A stretch of 64,000 bases of DNA. Origin: Fen-178 sp963722575 (GTDB taxonomy: Bacteria > Acidobacteriota > Terriglobia > Bryobacterales > Bryobacteraceae). Below are positions 49,407 through 58,365 of the stretch, one piece after another. The stretch covers positions 372,001 to 436,000 of the forward strand of contig CAVRNR010000006.1 in the NCBI GenBank assembly GCA_963722575.1. Direction: 5' to 3'. The first letter of the stretch is position 1; each line of letters opens with the position of its first letter. The notes beneath the pieces are model-generated. The model had not been told where the DNA came from. It made no database searches and saw only the letters and a program-made list of their open reading frames with translations. The translations under genes were made by a program, and so were the position numbers.

Positions 49407-52400
49407 ATGACTAGGTTCGTCACCATTCTCGCATTGTTTTCCGCCGCGCTATTCGCTCAGGAATTCCGCGGCACCATCGGCGGTGTCGTCACCGATCCCA
49501 CCGGCGCCACGGTCCCGGGGGCGAAGGTTATGGTTACCGAAACCCAAACCGGCGCCAAGATTTCCGCCGTGTCCGACAACTCCGGCCAATACACAGCCCC
49601 GTACCTTTTGCCTGGCGAATACGATATCGCGGTGCAGTCGCCGGGCTTCAAAGAAGCCCTCCGTAAGGGCGTGCACGTCGGGGCCGGCGACCATCCGGTC
49701 ATCGATTTCAAACTGGATGTCGGCGACGTTTCCACCGCCATGGAAGTCACCGCCGACGCACCCCTTCTCGATACCCAGAACGCTTCCCTGGGGCAGGCCG
49801 TGACTACCAGGGAAGTCGAGGAACTGCCCATCAACGGCCGCACGCCCATGATGGCCGCCTCCCTGTCCTTGGGTGTCATCGGGTATGCGCAGCCCACCCT
49901 GGTCCATCCTTTCGATAGCGGCGGCGCGGCCGGCTGGGAAATCGGCGGCGCTTACCAGCAAACCAGCGAGCTGCTCCTCAATGGCGCCCCCGACGCCACC
50001 TGGGACGGCCGCTTGGCTTACAGCCCGCCCCAGGACGCCGTGCAGGAAGTGCACGTCAAAGTTTCCGATACCGACGCCTCCTTCGGCCACTCCGCCGGCG
50101 GAACTTTGGACCAAATCACCAAAACCGGTACCAACACCCTCCACGGTTCCGCTTGGGAATTCAACCAGCCCAATACACTTACCGCCAACGATTTTTTCCT
50201 CAACAAGGCCGGCACCCCCCGGCCCGTCACCCACTTCAACCAGTACGGCGTCACCGCTGGCGGCCCCTTCTATGTCCCCAAAGTCATCGACACCCGCAAC
50301 AAGCTGTTCTGGTTCTTTGCCTGGGAAGGCATTAAGGACGGCCAGCCGAACCCCTACACCACCACCGTTCCCACCGACGCCATGCGGGCCGGAAACTTCA
50401 CCGGTCTGACCACCTTGTACGACCCCTTCAGCGCCACCCTGAGCGGTACCACGGTCAACCGGACCGCGCTGCCGGGCAATCAGATCCCCTCCAACGAGCT
50501 GAACGCCATCGCCAAGGCCTATCTGGCTTACTTCCCGGAACCCACCAATCCGACGGCCACGATTAATAACTTCGTGAGCGCGCCCAACACCAACGATATT
50601 TACAGCAACGAAATGGGCCGCATCGATTTCAACATGAGCGATCGCAGCCGTTTCTTCGCGGATGTGCGCCATACCGACTACTCTCAGGAAAAGAACGACT
50701 ATTTCAACAACATCGCCGAAGGGTCGCTGCTGTATCGGGGCAACCTGGGCCTAGCCGCCGACGAAGTTTACACGCTGAACCCCGCCAACATTGTCGACAT
50801 CCGGCTGAACTTCACGCGCATGAACGAAGGCCACAACATGCCCAGCGTCGGCTTCAACCCCACCTCGCTGGGTTTCCCTTCCTATCTGGCCGGTAACTCG
50901 ACCTACCTGCAACTGCCCATAATCAATTTCAACAGCGCCACCGGCTTGCTGGCGCTGGGCGCCACCGGCGCCAACAAGCTGCCCTCCCAGTCCTTCCAGC
51001 TCTACCCGACCTGGATGACAACCAAGGGCAACCACACCCTCAAGGCCGGCGGCGATTTCCGGCAGTACCGTTTGAATACCCTCACCTCCGGCGCTTCCAC
51101 CGGAACCTTCACCTTCAACAACAGTTGGGACCGGGCCTCCAGCAGCGCTTCCGCCACGGTCTCCACCGGTCAGGACTTCGCCGCCTTCCTGTTCGGACTG
51201 CCTTCGAGCGGCAGCTACGACGTCAACACCACCGCCTCCTGGTATTCGTACTACGCCGCGGGGTTCGTGCAGGACGATTGGAGAGTGAAGACCAACCTCA
51301 CCATCAATGTCGGCCTGCGTTACGACCACGATGGCCCTTACAACGAAAAATACGGCCGTACGGTGGACGGCTTCAATACCACCACCGCCAATCCGCTGGC
51401 GGCCGCGGCCCAGGCGGCTTATGCCAAGTCTCCCATTGCACAGCTTCCCGCCAGCGCGTTCAATGTGCTCGGCGGCTTGACCTTCCCGGCCTCCGGCCAG
51501 ACCGCGGTCTACAAGAACAACTCTCACCTGGTGAGCCCGCGCGTGGGCTTGGCCTGGACGCCCGACTTCCTGCACGGCAAGACCGTCATCCGCGGCGGTT
51601 TCGGAATGTTCGTCGCGCCCGTCACTATCACGGCCATGGGCGTAGACGACAAGTTCTCCACCAACCCCGATACCAACCAGGAGGGCTTTAGCCAGTCCAC
51701 TTCACTCACTGCCACCAGCAACAACTACCTCACGCCGCTGACCACGCTGAGCAACCCCTTCCCCACCGGCTTCCTCCAGCCCTCGGGCAGCTCGCTCGGC
51801 CTGCTGACCTTCGCCGGCCAAGCCGTCACCTTCCTCAATCCGGTAGTGAAGAGCCCTTACTCGCTGCGATGGAACATCGGCTTTCAGCAGAGCCTCACCA
51901 CGGACATGATGCTCGAAGTGGTCTACATCGGCAACCACTCCGTGCATCTTCCGATTGACTACACTCAACTCAACGGCATCCCGCGGCAGTACCTCAGCAC
52001 GCTCCCCACGCGCGATCCCAACCAGACCTATCTCACCAGCTCCGTGGCCAACCCGTTCTCCGGCCTGCAAACCAGCCAAAACACCGCGACCACTACCCCG
52101 GTGCAGCTCCTGGCGCGATATCCCGAGTTTCCCGTGGGCGACGGCTCGACCGGCTGGAGCGGCTCGAGCGGCGTGCTGGAGCAGAACCTCGACGACGGCC
52201 GCTCCTATTTCAACAGCCTGAACGTCCGCCTGCAAAAACGCGCTTCCCATGGGCTCACGTTCGTGTTCAATTACATTTATTCGCGGCTGATGGAACAAGT
52301 GACCTGGCTCAACGATTCCGATCCGGTCCCGGAAAAGCGCGATGCGTCGATCGATCACCCGCAGCGCTACGTCGTCGCCATGACCTATGAACTACCCATC

Positions 52401-52901
52401 GGCAAGGGCAAGGCCGTGGACTTCCACTCGCGCTTGGCCAACTCGCTGATCGGCGGCTGGCTGCTGAACAACGTCTACACCCTCCAGTCGGGCGCGCCCA
52501 TCCTGTGGGTCAACGGCAGCTCGTCGAGCCCCGGCGATTACGTCTATCTGGGCGGTGGCTCCATGAATCTCAACAACCGCCAGGTCAACGGCCCGGCTTT
52601 CAACACGGCGCTGTTCGACGTCAAGTCGGCCGACGCCTTCAACTATCACCTGCGCACCTTCCCGACCGCATTCTCCAACCTGCGCGCCGACGGCATCAAC
52701 CAGTGGGATTCGTCCATATCCAAGCGCTTCACCCTCACGGAGAAGGCGTCCGTGCAGATTCGCATGGAAGCGTACAACGTTCTCAACCACCCGGTATTCG
52801 CGGCGCCCAGCACCACCGCGAGCAACAGCGCTTTCGGGACTATTACGGCGACGGCCAACCGGTTCCGGACGATACAGTTGGGGGCGCGGCTGGTGTGGTA
52901 G
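49407..52901 (+). CDS. Oar-like TonB-dependent outer-membrane receptor
   Basis: The product of 1164 residues has a signal peptide (MTRFVTILALFSAALFAQ). A carboxypeptidase-regulatory-like domain (EFRGTIGGVVTDPTGATVPG) occupies about 20-100. A plug domain follows (PLLDTQNASLGQAVTTREVE; ELPINGRTP), then a long beta-barrel ending in GARLVW, with a terminal aromatic residue. This is the Oar-like class abundant in acidobacteria, thought to take up large oligosaccharides or other polymers. An ATG at 49407 after GAGGAA is used as start. The upstream winged-helix gene is divergent. Confidence 0.9.
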   Translation: MTRFVTILALFSAALFAQEFRGTIGGVVTDPTGATVPGAKVMVTETQTGAKISAVSDNSGQYTAPYLLPGEYDIAVQSPGFKEALRKGVHVGAGDHPVIDFKLDVGDVSTAMEVTADAPLLDTQNASLGQAVTTREVEELPINGRTPMMAASLSLGVIGYAQPTLVHPFDSGGAAGWEIGGAYQQTSELLLNGAPDATWDGRLAYSPPQDAVQEVHVKVSDTDASFGHSAGGTLDQITKTGTNTLHGSAWEFNQPNTLTANDFFLNKAGTPRPVTHFNQYGVTAGGPFYVPKVIDTRNKLFWFFAWEGIKDGQPNPYTTTVPTDAMRAGNFTGLTTLYDPFSATLSGTTVNRTALPGNQIPSNELNAIAKAYLAYFPEPTNPTATINNFVSAPNTNDIYSNEMGRIDFNMSDRSRFFADVRHTDYSQEKNDYFNNIAEGSLLYRGNLGLAADEVYTLNPANIVDIRLNFTRMNEGHNMPSVGFNPTSLGFPSYLAGNSTYLQLPIINFNSATGLLALGATGANKLPSQSFQLYPTWMTTKGNHTLKAGGDFRQYRLNTLTSGASTGTFTFNNSWDRASSSASATVSTGQDFAAFLFGLPSSGSYDVNTTASWYSYYAAGFVQDDWRVKTNLTINVGLRYDHDGPYNEKYGRTVDGFNTTTANPLAAAAQAAYAKSPIAQLPASAFNVLGGLTFPASGQTAVYKNNSHLVSPRVGLAWTPDFLHGKTVIRGGFGMFVAPVTITAMGVDDKFSTNPDTNQEGFSQSTSLTATSNNYLTPLTTLSNPFPTGFLQPSGSSLGLLTFAGQAVTFLNPVVKSPYSLRWNIGFQQSLTTDMMLEVVYIGNHSVHLPIDYTQLNGIPRQYLSTLPTRDPNQTYLTSSVANPFSGLQTSQNTATTTPVQLLARYPEFPVGDGSTGWSGSSGVLEQNLDDGRSYFNSLNVRLQKRASHGLTFVFNYIYSRLMEQVTWLNDSDPVPEKRDASIDHPQRYVVAMTYELPIGKGKAVDFHSRLANSLIGGWLLNNVYTLQSGAPILWVNGSSSSPGDYVYLGGGSMNLNNRQVNGPAFNTALFDVKSADAFNYHLRTFPTAFSNLRADGINQWDSSISKRFTLTEKASVQIRMEAYNVLNHPVFAAPSTTASNSAFGTITATANRFRTIQLGARLVW

Positions 52902-52928
52902 GGGGGGCGGGCTCTGGGCACGGGGGTA

Positions 52929-52974
52929 AGGCGGATTAACAATCCGCCGCAGGTTAAAAACCTGCCCCACAAGG
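52929..52974 (-). repeat. Double-hairpin repeat, copy 10
   Basis: In minus orientation GTGGGGCAGGTTTTTAACCTG is followed by a hairpin GGCGGATTGTTAATCCGCC. It lies 28 bp after the Oar-like receptor stop. The gap to the next gene holds no other feature. Confidence 0.8.
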
Positions 52975-53039
52975 CGGCAGAAGCGCAAACGGTGATGGCG
53001 ATTCTCCAAGGCCGGGGCGGGCGCGTACAAGCAGTTCGG

Positions 53040-54536
53040 CTACCACACCAGGTTGATGATGGAATCCTGGGCGGCGTCGACGCGCACGCGCACGTGGAGG
53101 TTCTTGCGCGGGGCATCGTAGAACCAACTGCGGGCGGGCATCGCGGCGGGTGAAGGCACCTCGCGGTACTTCACATTCTGGAAGCCGACCTCCGCGGGCT
53201 TCTCGACGTGGTGTACCACCCACTGGTAATCGCGCGCCTTTTTGGACTCGATCTCGAGGCGCATCGTGTCGGCGGCGGGTGCGGCGTGGACTTGGGAATA
53301 ATCGCCGAGGTCGGCTTCCAACAGGAAGAACTCGGCGCCCAGCTTGGGGAAGTAGTGCAGGTCGATTCCCCCGGCGGAATTGAGCGGCACAATCGAGCCA
53401 TTGCGCGCGAAGACCGGCAGCGATTTGGTTTCCACCGTGATGGTGCGCTTGCCCTGGAAGACCTCGTTGGTTTCGAGATTGGTCCAGATGCCGCGCGGCA
53501 GATAAACCGAACGCTTGCCGCCGGGTTCGTAAATCGGCGCCACCAGCATCTCGTCGCCCAGCATGAACTCATCGGCGTGGCGCGCGCCTTCAGCATCGTC
53601 CGGAAACTCGAAAGGCAGCGGGTGCCAGGTGGGGTGGCCGTGGTCGCGGATCTCCAACGCGTATACGTCGAAAAAGCTTGCCAACTGCTTACGGAAATCG
53701 CTGAGGCCCACCGCGCCAGGCGTCACCTTGGAAACCAGCGAACCCAGTTGGCGCGCGCGCTCGACCAATTCCGGCGGCGCGTTGGCATAGGGCGTCAGGT
53801 CGAATTCCGGCGCCAGCACCGCCGACATGGCGGCGTGTACCAGCCGCAGCAGCGAAGCGCGCAGCGTGCTCCATGAGCCGAACCGCTCGGATGAAACCGG
53901 CCACGCCTCCGCCGCCGGGTGCACGGCGTGGTGCTCCTCGAAGATCTCCTTCGGCGTGGGGCCGTAGTAGAAGTAGTAGTCGATGCCCGGCGCGGTAATC
54001 CGGTACCGGTCGGCCGCGGTGAAATCGAAACGGTACGAGCCAAGGCCGGGGTGATACTCGCCATACTCCGCCGTCGAGATCAGCAGCGGGACCTCGGCGC
54101 GCACGGCCTTGCCGCGCAGACCGAGCGCCGGATCGGTGCTGGGGCCCAGGCCAAAGAATTCGACGCCTGGCAGCGCCTGGCGGTCCCAGGCGACGCCGCC
54201 CGCCGCCGGTTCCGCCTCCGACAGATCGGTCATCAGCGGCGCTCCATCCGCACGGCGCACGCGCAGCAGCAACCCGTGCTTCTGAATTGCGATATCGAGG
54301 AACTGCGACCGCAGGCGGAGCGCGCCGGGCGTGTCGTCGATCTCCACTTCGACCGGCTCCCGATCCGCCGCCTTCAACTCAGGCAGAAACCCGTCGAGCG
54401 TGCGGCGGAAACGGAAGGTGCTGGGCGTCACCCACAGCATCTCGGCGCTGCCGCGGTCCAATTGCAATTCGACGCGGTTGCCGTTCGGGACACACGCCAG
54501 CAGTGTGGCCATCGCGGCCAGCGCTTGCGCCGGCAT
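53040..54536 (-). CDS. GH31-like protein lacking the catalytic core
   Basis: The 498-residue product matches the N-terminal galactose-mutarotase-like domain of GH31 glucosidases (about 60-270, with FGLGPSTDPALGLRG). It also matches the segment after the barrel (HPLPFEFPDDAEGARHADEF, MLGDEMLVAPIYEPGGKR, YLPRGIWTNLETNEVF). About 200-250 residues that hold the nucleophile and acid/base Asp of GH31 are replaced by an Ala/Leu-rich stretch (about 280-350). It should not be a normal alpha-glucosidase. The start is ATG at 54536, overlapping the M24 stop (TGATG), in one operon. Confidence 0.7.
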   Translation of the reverse strand: MPAQALAAMATLLACVPNGNRVELQLDRGSAEMLWVTPSTFRFRRTLDGFLPELKAADREPVEVEIDDTPGALRLRSQFLDIAIQKHGLLLRVRRADGAPLMTDLSEAEPAAGGVAWDRQALPGVEFFGLGPSTDPALGLRGKAVRAEVPLLISTAEYGEYHPGLGSYRFDFTAADRYRITAPGIDYYFYYGPTPKEIFEEHHAVHPAAEAWPVSSERFGSWSTLRASLLRLVHAAMSAVLAPEFDLTPYANAPPELVERARQLGSLVSKVTPGAVGLSDFRKQLASFFDVYALEIRDHGHPTWHPLPFEFPDDAEGARHADEFMLGDEMLVAPIYEPGGKRSVYLPRGIWTNLETNEVFQGKRTITVETKSLPVFARNGSIVPLNSAGGIDLHYFPKLGAEFFLLEADLGDYSQVHAAPAADTMRLEIESKKARDYQWVVHHVEKPAEVGFQNVKYREVPSPAAMPARSWFYDAPRKNLHVRVRVDAAQDSIINLVW

Positions 54537-55705
54537 CAGAGGAGCGCCATCTCGCGCTGCATCTCGCCCGTTACCCGCGCCTCGCGCTCGCCCACGAACA
54601 TATTGATCTCGGAGCGCACGCCGAACTTCTCCAGATAGATGCCCGGCTCGATGGAGAAGCAGGTCCACGGCGAGACGCGGCGCTCGTCGTGAGTTTCCAG
54701 ATTGTCCATATTGGCGCCGCTGCCGTGCACCTCCTCCCCGATGGAATGGCCCGTGCGGTGCGTGAAGTACGGCCCATACCCGGCGCTCTCGATGACCGCG
54801 CGCACGGTGTCGTCCACCTCGAAGCCGCACAGCGGGTAGCCGGCGGCGATGGCGCTCCGCACACGCTCGATGCCGGCATCGCGCGCGCCCGTGACGATGC
54901 CGAACACCTTGCGCATTTCCTCCGACGGGCTATCGCCGCAGAAGGCGGTCCAGGTGATGTCATAGTAGACCGCGCCGGGTTGGTCGAGCTTGGCCCACAT
55001 ATCCAGCAGCACCCAATCGCCGGCGCGGATGGGCGCAGTCACTTCCGCGGTGGGCTCGTAGTGCGGGTTGGAAGCGTTGGCGTTCACCCCCACGATGGGG
55101 CCGTGGTCGGTGACCAGCCCGGCCTTGGCGAACCCCTCGCGCACGAAACGCTTGACCTCCACTTCCTGGAGCGGGGCGCCGTTGCGGGTGCGCTCGTGGA
55201 TCAAAGCGAAGGCTTCCGCGCGCACGCGGTCGACGCGGCGGCCGGCTTCCAGATGCGATTCGAGCGCTTCCGGCGTCCAGCGCGCTTCGAAGGCCTGGAT
55301 CAACTCCGCCGAGCTGGCCACTTCCACGCCCAGGCTGCGCACCAGCTCGACCGTGCCGGCGTCGACCAGGGCCACATACGGAATGGCGCACAGCGGCGAA
55401 TACTGCATGGCCACGCGCCGCCGCCCCGCCGTGAGCCGGCGCAATCCCTCCACCTGTTCGGTCCAGCGCGAGTACGGGATTCTCTCTCCGGGCAGCGCGC
55501 CGAGCACGTCCCGCTCGATGCGGTGCACCAGACCCAGCGGCTGGCCCTCGGCCGGGATCATATAATACCAGCGGCGCGTGGGCGCGGCCGTGGGTGAGAT
55601 GCCGAGCACGCGGTAAGCCAGCGGGTCGCGCAGGTGGTGGTCGAAGAACAGCCACCCGTCGAGTTTCTGATGGCGAATTTCCCGCTGAATGTTTTTGAGG
55701 TTCAT
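54536..55705 (-). CDS. M24 family metallopeptidase (Xaa-Pro peptidase-like)
   Basis: The 389-residue product has the pita-bread fold with metal ligands in LLDMWAKL (Asp), YYDITWTA (Asp), RTGHSIGEEV (His), SIEPGIYL (Glu) and RSEINMF (Glu). An N-terminal creatinase-like domain covers residues 1-150. The family removes an N-terminal residue ahead of proline or acts on related small substrates. It is translationally coupled to the downstream GH31-like gene and to DUF167 upstream (ATGA). No signal peptide is seen, so it is cytoplasmic. Confidence 0.9.
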   Translation of the reverse strand: MNLKNIQREIRHQKLDGWLFFDHHLRDPLAYRVLGISPTAAPTRRWYYMIPAEGQPLGLVHRIERDVLGALPGERIPYSRWTEQVEGLRRLTAGRRRVAMQYSPLCAIPYVALVDAGTVELVRSLGVEVASSAELIQAFEARWTPEALESHLEAGRRVDRVRAEAFALIHERTRNGAPLQEVEVKRFVREGFAKAGLVTDHGPIVGVNANASNPHYEPTAEVTAPIRAGDWVLLDMWAKLDQPGAVYYDITWTAFCGDSPSEEMRKVFGIVTGARDAGIERVRSAIAAGYPLCGFEVDDTVRAVIESAGYGPYFTHRTGHSIGEEVHGSGANMDNLETHDERRVSPWTCFSIEPGIYLEKFGVRSEINMFVGEREARVTGEMQREMALL

Positions 55706-55968
55706 AGCTTTATACCGGCCGCCCTGCCGAATTCTTCCTCGGTGACTCCCTCAATCTCCACGACCTTGGTGCGGCTTGTCAAGCCCGTCACTATGCGCAC
55801 ACGGGCGCGCGGCACGCCCACCAGCCCGGCCAGGAAGCGCACGCACTCTTCGTTGGCCTTGCCTTCGATGGGCGGAGCGGTCAAATCGAGCTTCCAGGCA
55901 TCGCCCAGCCGCCCGGTCACGGCGGATCGCCGGGCGCGCGGATGCACCTTCACCGTGATACGCGCCAT
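55702..55968 (-). CDS. DUF167 (YggU-type) protein
   Basis: The 88-residue product starts MARITVKVHPRARRSAVTG and contains DLTAPPIEGKANEECVRFLA, the signature of DUF167/YggU. The family is small, conserved and of unknown function. It overlaps the M24 gene (ATGA) and lies in the 3' end of the Wzt-like gene (19-bp overlap), so all are one operon. Confidence 0.92.
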   Translation of the reverse strand: MARITVKVHPRARRSAVTGRLGDAWKLDLTAPPIEGKANEECVRFLAGLVGVPRARVRIVTGLTSRTKVVEIEGVTEEEFGRAAGIKL

Positions 55969-57146
55969 TTAACCTGGGCCCTCAAGTTGGTTACGCCGGC
56001 CGCGGCGCGGGTGTCCACCACGTCGAAGGCCACGGCATCGTCGAGCCAGTCGTGGCTGGTGCCGTCGGCATTCTGGGTGGCCACGGTGAGCGTGTACTGC
56101 TGCGGCGTCAGCCAGCACTCGACTCCGAAATCGACTTCCAGTTCGTCGCCCGCCTGGAAATCGCCCAGGCGCACGCGTTCCAGGCGGGTGTTGGTCCCAT
56201 AGACATCCATGCCGATTCGCGTGCGGATCAGGATTCCCACCATGGGGTCGGACTTCGCCTGGTGGAAGCGCGAGCGCACGCGCACAGTGATGGGCTCGCC
56301 GCCCGTAACCGCGGTGGACGCCTCGCCGCGCGCGTTCAGGATCTCGACGCTCAGAATTTCGCTGCTGCCATCGCCGTGCCGGAAGCTGGCGTGGATGCGG
56401 TCGTCTTTTTTGCTCTTCGACTCCTCCTTCGCCAGCACCAGCCCGATGTAGCGGTTGATGACGTCGTTGGGCGCGCCTTGCGCCGCGATGCGCCCGTTCA
56501 ACAGTAGGATTGCCCGGTCGGAGAGCTGTTTCACCAGCCCCAGGTCGTGGGAGACGAACAGCACCGTGATCTTGCGTTCCCTCAGCTCCTGAAATTTGCG
56601 CACACAGCGATTGGCGAACACGGCATCGCCCACCGCCAGGGCCTCATCCACGATCAGAATTTCGGGGTCCACGTGTATGGCGGTCGAAAACGCCAGGCGC
56701 ACGTACATGCCGCTGGAGTATTCCTTCACCGGCCGCCCGATGAACTCGCCGATTTCGGCGAAGCTCTCGATGGATGGCATGGCCCGGTCGATCTCGGCGC
56801 GGCTCAGCCCCATGATTTCGCCGTTGAGGTAGACGTTTTCCCGCCCCGTGAATTCCGGATTGAACCCGGCCCCCAGCTCCAGCAGCGCCGCGATGCGCCC
56901 CCGCGTCACCACGCGCCCCGAGGTAGGTTGCAGGATGCCGCAGACGATTTGGAGGAGCGTGCTCTTGCCGCATCCATTGGGGCCGACGAGGCCGAGCGTC
57001 TCACCCTTCTCGAGTTCGAACCCGATATCGCGCAGGGCCCAAAAATCCGTGTGCCGCGGGCGGGCACGCGGCAGCAGCTCGCGCAACCGATCCGCCGGGC
57101 GCCGGTACAGGCGATACAGCTTGGAGACGTTCTGAACGAGGACCAA
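55950..57146 (-). CDS. Polysaccharide ABC transporter ATP-binding protein, Wzt-like
   Basis: The 398-residue product has Walker A GPNGCGKST (about residue 53), the signature YSSGMYVRLAFST, Walker B ILIVDEALAVGD and the H-loop SHDLG. A C-terminal beta-sandwich (about 260-395) is like the carbohydrate-binding domain of Wzt, which recognises the end of an O-antigen chain. A Wzm-type permease partner is not in the window. The start is TTG at 57146. A 50-bp piece of its 5' end is duplicated at 60034-60085. Confidence 0.9.
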   Translation of the reverse strand: MVLVQNVSKLYRLYRRPADRLRELLPRARPRHTDFWALRDIGFELEKGETLGLVGPNGCGKSTLLQIVCGILQPTSGRVVTRGRIAALLELGAGFNPEFTGRENVYLNGEIMGLSRAEIDRAMPSIESFAEIGEFIGRPVKEYSSGMYVRLAFSTAIHVDPEILIVDEALAVGDAVFANRCVRKFQELRERKITVLFVSHDLGLVKQLSDRAILLLNGRIAAQGAPNDVINRYIGLVLAKEESKSKKDDRIHASFRHGDGSSEILSVEILNARGEASTAVTGGEPITVRVRSRFHQAKSDPMVGILIRTRIGMDVYGTNTRLERVRLGDFQAGDELEVDFGVECWLTPQQYTLTVATQNADGTSHDWLDDAVAFDVVDTRAAAGVTNLRAQVKWRVSR

Positions 57147-57210
57147 ATCCGATTCTACTCAATCCGCCGCTTATGCTATATTCCTGCCCGGAAAGGCCAA
57201 AGGAGAAAAC

Positions 57211-58059
57211 ATGAGCCGCGTTTCTGTTGGGCTGCTCTGCACGCTCACTATCGTCTCTCTTGCGTTTGCCCAGAGCGACACCCCCGGGTCGAAGGACTAC
57301 CCGGGGATTACCCGTATGCCAGGGTATTATATCGACGAATACAAGGAGGCCCAGTTCGATTCTGCCGCGTTCAAGGTCACCACGAATGGCAACAGTACCG
57401 ACCAGCAGGTCGAAGGGCACCTGATCAAGATCACCTACCGCATCAAGGAAAACACGCCCGCAACGAGCATGCTCCAGGTGATCCGCAATTATCAGAATGC
57501 CGCTCGTTCCGCCGGCGGCCAGGTGCTGGACGACTCCAAGGGCGGCAATTGGTACAACACCACACTGCGTCTCGCCAAGGCTGGCAAAGAGGTTTGGATC
57601 CTGGTCGAGGCGCGGGACGACGCCCACTGGCTTACCATCGTCGAGCGTCAGGCGATGCAGCAGGACGTGGTGATGGATGCCGCGGGCATGGCCAACGGGC
57701 TCAGCACGAATGGCAGTGTTTCGCTTTATGGCGTCTACTTCGATACGGGCAAGTCGGAGCTGAAACCGGAGTCCGAGCCAACCCTGTCGGAAATCGCCAA
57801 GTTGCTCAAGGGGAACGCCGCGCTGAAAGTTGCCGTCGTAGGGCATACCGACATGGTGGGCGACGCGGCAGCCAACCTGAAACTGTCGCAAGCCCGCGCC
57901 CAGTCGGTGATCAACGCCTTAGCCGGCAAGTACGGGATTGTCGCCTCGCGATTGACTCCGTTCGGCAATGGCCCCTACGCGCCGGTAGCATCCAACAAGA
58001 CGGAAGAGGGTCGCGCCAAGAACCGCCGCGTCGAACTCGTCGAATTCGCAACCCGGTAA
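57211..58059 (+). CDS. OmpA-family peptidoglycan-binding protein
   Basis: The 282-residue product has a signal peptide ending at VSLAFAQ. A middle domain of about 130 residues follows, then an OmpA-like domain (about 165-280): GVYFDTGKSELKPESEPTL, VVGHTDMVGD and LSQARAQSVINALAG. The OmpA domain binds diaminopimelate of peptidoglycan and tethers the outer membrane. AAAGGAG before the ATG and a TATATT at about 57176 mark the start. It is divergent from the Wzt-like operon. Confidence 0.9.
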   Translation: MSRVSVGLLCTLTIVSLAFAQSDTPGSKDYPGITRMPGYYIDEYKEAQFDSAAFKVTTNGNSTDQQVEGHLIKITYRIKENTPATSMLQVIRNYQNAARSAGGQVLDDSKGGNWYNTTLRLAKAGKEVWILVEARDDAHWLTIVERQAMQQDVVMDAAGMANGLSTNGSVSLYGVYFDTGKSELKPESEPTLSEIAKLLKGNAALKVAVVGHTDMVGDAAANLKLSQARAQSVINALAGKYGIVASRLTPFGNGPYAPVASNKTEEGRAKNRRVELVEFATR

Positions 58060-58092
58060 GCCGCAAGAGGCAGCCAGCCCTTGACGCCCGAC

Positions 58093-58317
58093 TCAGACCT
58101 TGCTTTGGCTGGCGGGAGCCTTTTGCTGGGCTTTCTTCTGCCGGCGCGGCAAGCGGGACTTATTCTTCTTCTGGAGTTTCGGTATCTTCTTCGACTTCGT
58201 CCGCGGTTTTGGAGCAGGTTCGGCGACTTCGGCCGGCGGTGCTTTCTTGCCTGGAGCGGCACCGGTTTCCGCTTCGATGGGCTTCTTGCGCTCTTTGGGC
58301 TTCTTTTCATCTGCCAT
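58093..58317 (-). CDS. Lys-rich small basic protein, copy 1
   Basis: The 74-residue product (MADEKKPKERKKPIEAETGA at its start, KNKSRLPRRQKKAQQKAPA near its end) is highly charged and Pro-rich with a basic tail. A strong GAGGAA lies 5 nt before the ATG. A second copy lies at 60217-60441. Protein identity between the two is high and the N-terminal 26 residues are identical, with most differences in the middle. Its character suggests nucleic-acid or ribosome binding; that is inference. It lies convergent to the OmpA gene. Confidence 0.7.
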   Translation of the reverse strand: MADEKKPKERKKPIEAETGAAPGKKAPPAEVAEPAPKPRTKSKKIPKLQKKNKSRLPRRQKKAQQKAPASQSKV

Positions 58318-58365
58318 GATTTCCTCGAAATGGCGTTAGCACGCCTGCGGCCATTAGAACACGAA

